Below are positions 1 to 6,587 of a DNA stretch of 6,587 nucleotides, one piece after another (position 1 is the stretch's first letter; every line of letters begins with the position of its first letter). The position numbers and the translations under genes were made by a program. This stretch comes from Actinotalea sp. (lineage in GTDB: Bacteria; Actinomycetota; Actinomycetes; Actinomycetales; Cellulomonadaceae), in NCBI GenBank assembly GCA_014360395.1, contig JACIXM010000061.1, forward strand, positions 1 to 6,587, given 5' to 3'. The notes beneath the pieces are model-generated. The model did not search any database and was not told the DNA's origin. It saw only the letters and a list, made by a program, of their open reading frames with translations.

Positions 1-30
1 CGCGGGCCGGCGGCCGTCGTCGTGGTCGAC
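1..30. other. Start of the region downstream of rpoC, cut by the window edge
   Basis: Only 30 bases lie beyond the rpoC stop. They are almost all G and C and include the self-complementary GGCCGCCGGCC (5-15 on the minus strand reading). This could be half of a terminator hairpin, but the rest lies outside the window, so no terminator is called. No gene is visible. Confidence 0.4.
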
Positions 31-3906
<3,876 letters not shown>

Positions 3907-3908
3907 GG

Positions 3909-3923
3909 TTCCTACTTTCCTTC
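3909..3923 (-). promoter_or_regulatory. Ribosome binding site of rpoC
   Basis: The coding strand reads GAAGGAAAGTAGGAA immediately before ACC and the TTG start. AAGGA (3922-3918) resembles the Shine-Dalgarno core and lies 11 bases from the start, a little far; the AGGA at 3913-3910 lies only 3 bases away, which is too close. The purine-rich tract AAGGAAAG is therefore the best candidate. It is the only such tract in the gap and supports the TTG as the true start. Confidence 0.75.
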
Positions 3924-3937
3924 TTGGTCCGTATTCA

Positions 3938-3967
3938 CCGTGAGTGGCCGGTGAGTGCCGGTGACCT
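3938..3967. repeat. Three imperfect 10-bp tandem repeats in the rpoB-rpoC gap
   Basis: On the plus strand the units are CCGTGAGTGG (3938-3947), CCGGTGAGTG (3948-3957) and CCGGTGACCT (3958-3967). The first matches the second after a one-base shift, and the third diverges at its end, where it runs into the left arm of the stem-loop. They lie between the stem-loop and the rpoC ribosome binding site. They could be chance slippage products or a protein-binding array with one helical turn of spacing. No known operator is recognised. Confidence 0.6.
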
Positions 3968-4000
3968 GTCCCGGGGCCGTGGGGAGGGCCCCGGGACAGG
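3965..4000 (-). other. Perfect stem-loop between rpoB and rpoC
   Basis: Bases 3965-3978 (CCTGTCCCGGGGCC) and 3987-4000 (GGCCCCGGGACAGG) are exact reverse complements, giving a 14-bp stem with 12 G-C pairs and an 8-base loop, CTCCCCAC in the transcript. The stem begins five bases after the rpoB stop and ends 58 bases before the rpoC start. UCA at 3964-3962 could also pair with the UGA stop codon, with five bases bulged. No T-run follows on the coding strand, so it is not a classical intrinsic terminator, and a full stop here would cut off essential rpoC. A partial terminator, an RNA processing site or an mRNA-stabilising structure are the likely roles. The structure is seen directly; the function is inference. 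Confidence 0.85.
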
Positions 4001-4005
4001 CGAGG

Positions 4006-6587
4006 TCAGATCTCCTCGACGCTCGAGGCGTTCGGGCGGCGGGACAGGTCGATGCCCAGCTCCTCCGCCGCGCGGTACACCTCGTCGTCGTTCTCCTTCA
4101 TGTCGATGGAGACACCGTCGGACGACAGCACCTCCACGTTCAGGCAGAGCGACTGCATCTCCTTGAGGAGGACCTTGAACGACTCCGGGATGCCCGAGTC
4201 GGGGATGTTCTCGCCCTTGACGATGGCCTCGTAGACCTTGACGCGCCCGGGGACGTCGTCGGACTTGATGGTGAGCAGCTCCTGGAGGGTGTAGGCGGCG
4301 CCGTACGCCTCGAGCGCCCACACCTCCATCTCGCCGAACCGCTGGCCGCCGAACTGCGCCTTACCGCCCAGCGGCTGCTGCGTGATCATCGAGTACGGGC
4401 CGGTCGAGCGCGCGTGGATCTTGTCGTCGACCAGGTGGTGCAGCTTGAGGATGTACATGTAGCCGACCGCCACCGGGTCCGGGAACGGCTCGCCGGATCG
4501 GCCGTCGAAGAGCCGGGCCTTGCCGGTCTCGTCGACCATGCGGTCGCCGTCGCGGTTCGGGTGCGTGGCGCCGAGCAGGCCCGTGAGGACCTCCTCCGGC
4601 ACGCCGTCGAACACCGGCGTCGCGACCGGGTTGCCCGGCGTGCTCGTGCGGGCCACCTCGGGCACGCGCTCGAGCCACCCGGCGGACGCGTCCGCCACGT
4701 GCTCGACGTCCCAGCCCTGCTTGGCGACCCAGCCCAGGTGCGTCTCGAGCACCTGGCCGACGTTCATGCGGCCCGGCACACCGAGCGGGTTGAGCACGAT
4801 GTCGACGGCGGTCCCGTCGGGCAGGAACGGCATGTCCTCGACCGGCAGGATCTTCGCGATGACGCCCTTGTTGCCGTGCCGTCCGGCGAGCTTGTCACCG
4901 TCGGTGATCTTGCGGCGCTGGGCGATGTAGACCCGGACGAGCTCGTTGACGCCGGCGGGCAGCTCGTCGCCGTCCTCGCGGCTGAACGTCCGGACCTCGA
5001 TGACCGTGCCGGACTCGCCGTGGGGCACCTTGAGGGACGTGTCGCGGACCTCGCGGGCCTTCTCGCCGAAGATGGCGCGGAGCAGGCGCTCCTCCGGGGT
5101 CAGCTCGGTCTCACCCTTGGGGGTGACCTTGCCGACCAGGACGTCGCCCGCAGCGACCTCGGCGCCGATCCGGATGATGCCGCGCTCGTCGAGGTCCGCG
5201 AGGACCTCCTCCGACACGTTCGGGATGTCCCGGGTGATCTCCTCCGGGCCCAGCTTCGTGTCGCGGGCGTCGACCTCGTGCTCCTCGATGTGGATCGAGG
5301 AGAGGACGTCGTCCTGCACCAGGCGCTGGCTGAGGATGATCGCGTCCTCGTAGTTGTGGCCCTCCCACGACATGAACGCCACGAGGAGGTTGCGGCCCAG
5401 GGCGAGCTCGCCCTCGTCCGTCGCAGGCCCGTCCGCGAGGACCGAGCCGACCTCGACGCGGGCGCCCTCGTCGACCAGGACGCGCTGGTTGTAGGACGTG
5501 CCCTGGTTCGAGCGGCGGAACTTCGCGACCCGGTAGGTCGACGTGGTGGCGTCGTCGTTCGCAACCGTGATGAGGTCCGCGGAGACCTCGGTGACGACGC
5601 CGGCCTTCGTGGCGACGATGACGTCACCGGCGTCGACCGCAGCCCGCCGCTCCATGCCGGTGCCGACCAGCGGCGCCTCGGACCGCACCAGCGGCACGGC
5701 CTGGCGCTGCATGTTCGCGCCCATGAGCGCACGGTTGGCGTCGTCGTGCTCGAGGAAGGGGATCATCGCGGTCGCGACGGAGACCATCTGCCGCGGCGAG
5801 ACGTCCATGTAGTCGACCATGTCGCCCGGGACGATCTCGACCTCGCCCCCCTTGGTGCGGACGAGCACGCGGTCCTCGGCGAAGGAGCCGTCCTCGGTCA
5901 GTGGGGCGTTCGCCTGGGCGATGATGAAGCGGTCCTCGTCGTCGGCGGTGAGGTAGTGGACCTCCTCCGTGACGCGCCCGTCGGTGACCTTCCGGTACGG
6001 CGTCTCGACGAAGCCGAAGGCGTTGATCCGGCCGTAGGTCGCGAGCGAGCCGATGAGGCCGATGTTCGGGCCCTCGGGGGTCTCGATCGGGCACATGCGG
6101 CCGTAGTGCGACGGGTGGACGTCACGGACCTCCATGCCGGCGCGGTCGCGGGAGAGACCACCCGGGCCGAGCGCGGACAGGCGACGCTTGTGCGTCAGAC
6201 CCGCGAGCGGGTTGTTCTGGTCCATGAACTGCGACAGCTGCGAGGTGCCGAAGAACTCCTTGATCGACGCCACGACCGGGCGGATGTTGATCAGGGTCTG
6301 CGGCGTGATCGCCTCGACGTCCTGCGTGGTCATGCGCTCGCGGACGACGCGCTCCATCCGGGACAGGCCGGTGCGGACCTGGTTCTGGATGAGCTCGCCG
6401 ACGGAGCGGAGGCGACGGTTGCCGAAGTGGTCGATGTCGTCGACCTCGACCCGCACGTCGACCGGCTCGCCGTTCTTGACGCCCTGCATCGAGTCACGCC
6501 CGTCGTGGAGCGTGACGAGGAACTTGATCGTCGCGACGATGTCGTCGATCGCGAGGGTCGAGTCGTTGATCGAGCTGTCGAGACCGA
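4006..6587 (-). CDS. rpoB: DNA-directed RNA polymerase subunit beta (RpoB), 5' end outside window
   Basis: Encodes beta, the second-largest subunit of core RNA polymerase and the target of rifampicin. The frame is open from the window edge to a TGA stop at 4008-4006, giving 859 visible residues ending SVEEI. The ATG at 6489-6487 is internal, because coding sequence matching RpoB continues upstream of it. By alignment with recalled M. tuberculosis RpoB (about 1170 residues), roughly 310 N-terminal residues are missing, including the first lobe. Visible, numbering from the edge: the [10 protein letters not shown] motif; the rifampicin region at 113-139; [10 protein letters not shown] just after it; WEGHNYEDA with E413 and D414, equivalent to E. 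coli E813 and D814 near the active site; the flap region; [12 protein letters not shown] with K565 and K573, equivalent to E. coli K1065 and K1073; and the C-terminal segment [10 protein letters not shown] onward, which anchors to beta'. No frameshift or internal stop is seen. It precedes rpoC on the same strand. Promoter and start lie outside the window. Confidence 0.99.
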   Translation of the reverse strand, partial: GLDSSINDSTLAIDDIVATIKFLVTLHDGRDSMQGVKNGEPVDVRVEVDDIDHFGNRRLRSVGELIQNQVRTGLSRMERVVRERMTTQDVEAITPQTLINIRPVVASIKEFFGTSQLSQFMDQNNPLAGLTHKRRLSALGPGGLSRDRAGMEVRDVHPSHYGRMCPIETPEGPNIGLIGSLATYGRINAFGFVETPYRKVTDGRVTEEVHYLTADDEDRFIIAQANAPLTEDGSFAEDRVLVRTKGGEVEIVPGDMVDYMDVSPRQMVSVATAMIPFLEHDDANRALMGANMQRQAVPLVRSEAPLVGTGMERRAAVDAGDVIVATKAGVVTEVSADLITVANDDATTSTYRVAKFRRSNQGTSYNQRVLVDEGARVEVGSVLADGPATDEGELALGRNLLVAFMSWEGHNYEDAIILSQRLVQDDVLSSIHIEEHEVDARDTKLGPEEITRDIPNVSEEVLADLDERGIIRIGAEVAAGDVLVGKVTPKGETELTPEERLLRAIFGEKAREVRDTSLKVPHGESGTVIEVRTFSREDGDELPAGVNELVRVYIAQRRKITDGDKLAGRHGNKGVIAKILPVEDMPFLPDGTAVDIVLNPLGVPGRMNVGQVLETHLGWVAKQGWDVEHVADASAGWLERVPEVARTSTPGNPVATPVFDGVPEEVLTGLLGATHPNRDGDRMVDETGKARLFDGRSGEPFPDPVAVGYMYILKLHHLVDDKIHARSTGPYSMITQQPLGGKAQFGGQRFGEMEVWALEAYGAAYTLQELLTIKSDDVPGRVKVYEAIVKGENIPDSGIPESFKVLLKEMQSLCLNVEVLSSDGVSIDMKENDDEVYRAAEELGIDLSRRPNASSVEEI
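6169..6249 (-). other. Rifampicin resistance-determining region of rpoB (sensitive-type sequence)
   Basis: These 27 codons match E. coli RpoB positions 507-533. The residues most often altered in rifampicin-resistant strains carry the sensitive consensus: Q513 (6229-6231), D516 (GAC, 6220-6222), H526 (CAC, 6190-6192) and S531 (TCC, 6175-6177). P564 (6076-6078) and I572 (6052-6054), just outside the region, are also consensus. The single difference from recalled M. tuberculosis sequence is alanine for serine at position 522. The prediction is a rifampicin-binding enzyme. The N-terminal site around V146 is not in the window, and drug-modifying enzymes elsewhere in the genome cannot be excluded. 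Confidence 0.93.

Noticed and set aside
3924..3964. A separate promoter for rpoC in the gap.
   Set aside because: No convincing -10 and -35 pair is seen. The only AT-rich patch, GTGAATAC at 3942-3935 on the coding strand, lacks a partner at a proper distance.
3965..4000. The stem-loop as a full intrinsic terminator of rpoB.
   Set aside because: No T-run follows it on the coding strand and no promoter for rpoC is evident in the remaining 58 bases, so full termination would silence an essential gene. A partial effect remains possible.
3935..4321. Short frames crossing the rpoB-rpoC gap on both strands (3924-4166 plus, 3935-4321 minus).
   Set aside because: They overlap the conserved end of rpoB out of frame and are composed of Arg, Gly and Pro. 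Nothing supports a small gene in the 99-base gap.
4520..5353. Two plus-strand frames (4520-4930 and 4946-5353) inside rpoB.
   Set aside because: Their products are rich in Ser, Arg, Pro and Thr, as expected from an off-register reading of GC-rich coding DNA, and they match no known family. They overlap highly conserved RpoB segments.

Overview
The window holds the rpoB-rpoC pair of a high-GC Gram-positive bacterium (Actinomycetota), read entirely from the minus strand. The protein sequences follow the actinobacterial form of both RNA polymerase subunits very closely: RpoC begins [19 protein letters not shown], carries the coiled-coil insert typical of actinobacterial beta', and lacks the large trigger-loop insertion seen in E. 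coli. Base composition is strongly GC-rich. Recalled similarity suggests a member of the Micrococcales, perhaps near Cellulomonas, but the family is an inference that a database search should settle.

Layout, in the direction of transcription (right to left). The right part (6587 to 4006) is rpoB without its 5' end: 859 codons are visible and roughly 310 N-terminal residues lie beyond the window edge. A 99-base gap (4005 to 3907) follows. It contains a perfect 14-bp inverted repeat starting five bases after the rpoB stop, then three imperfect 10-bp tandem repeats, then a purine-rich ribosome binding site. The left part (3906 to 31) is a complete rpoC of 1291 codons that starts with TTG. The last 30 bases of the window (30 to 1) are GC-rich sequence downstream of rpoC, too short to interpret.

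The two genes encode the beta and beta' subunits, which together form the catalytic core of RNA polymerase. All catalytic and zinc-binding residues that can be checked are present, and the rifampicin-binding region is of the sensitive type at the positions examined. No mobile element, RNA gene, CRISPR array, accessory gene or new system was found. The points worth a second look are the stem-loop between the two genes, the TTG start of rpoC, and the total absence of TTA, CTA and TCA codons over about 2150 codons, which leaves giant spurious reading frames open on the opposite strand.
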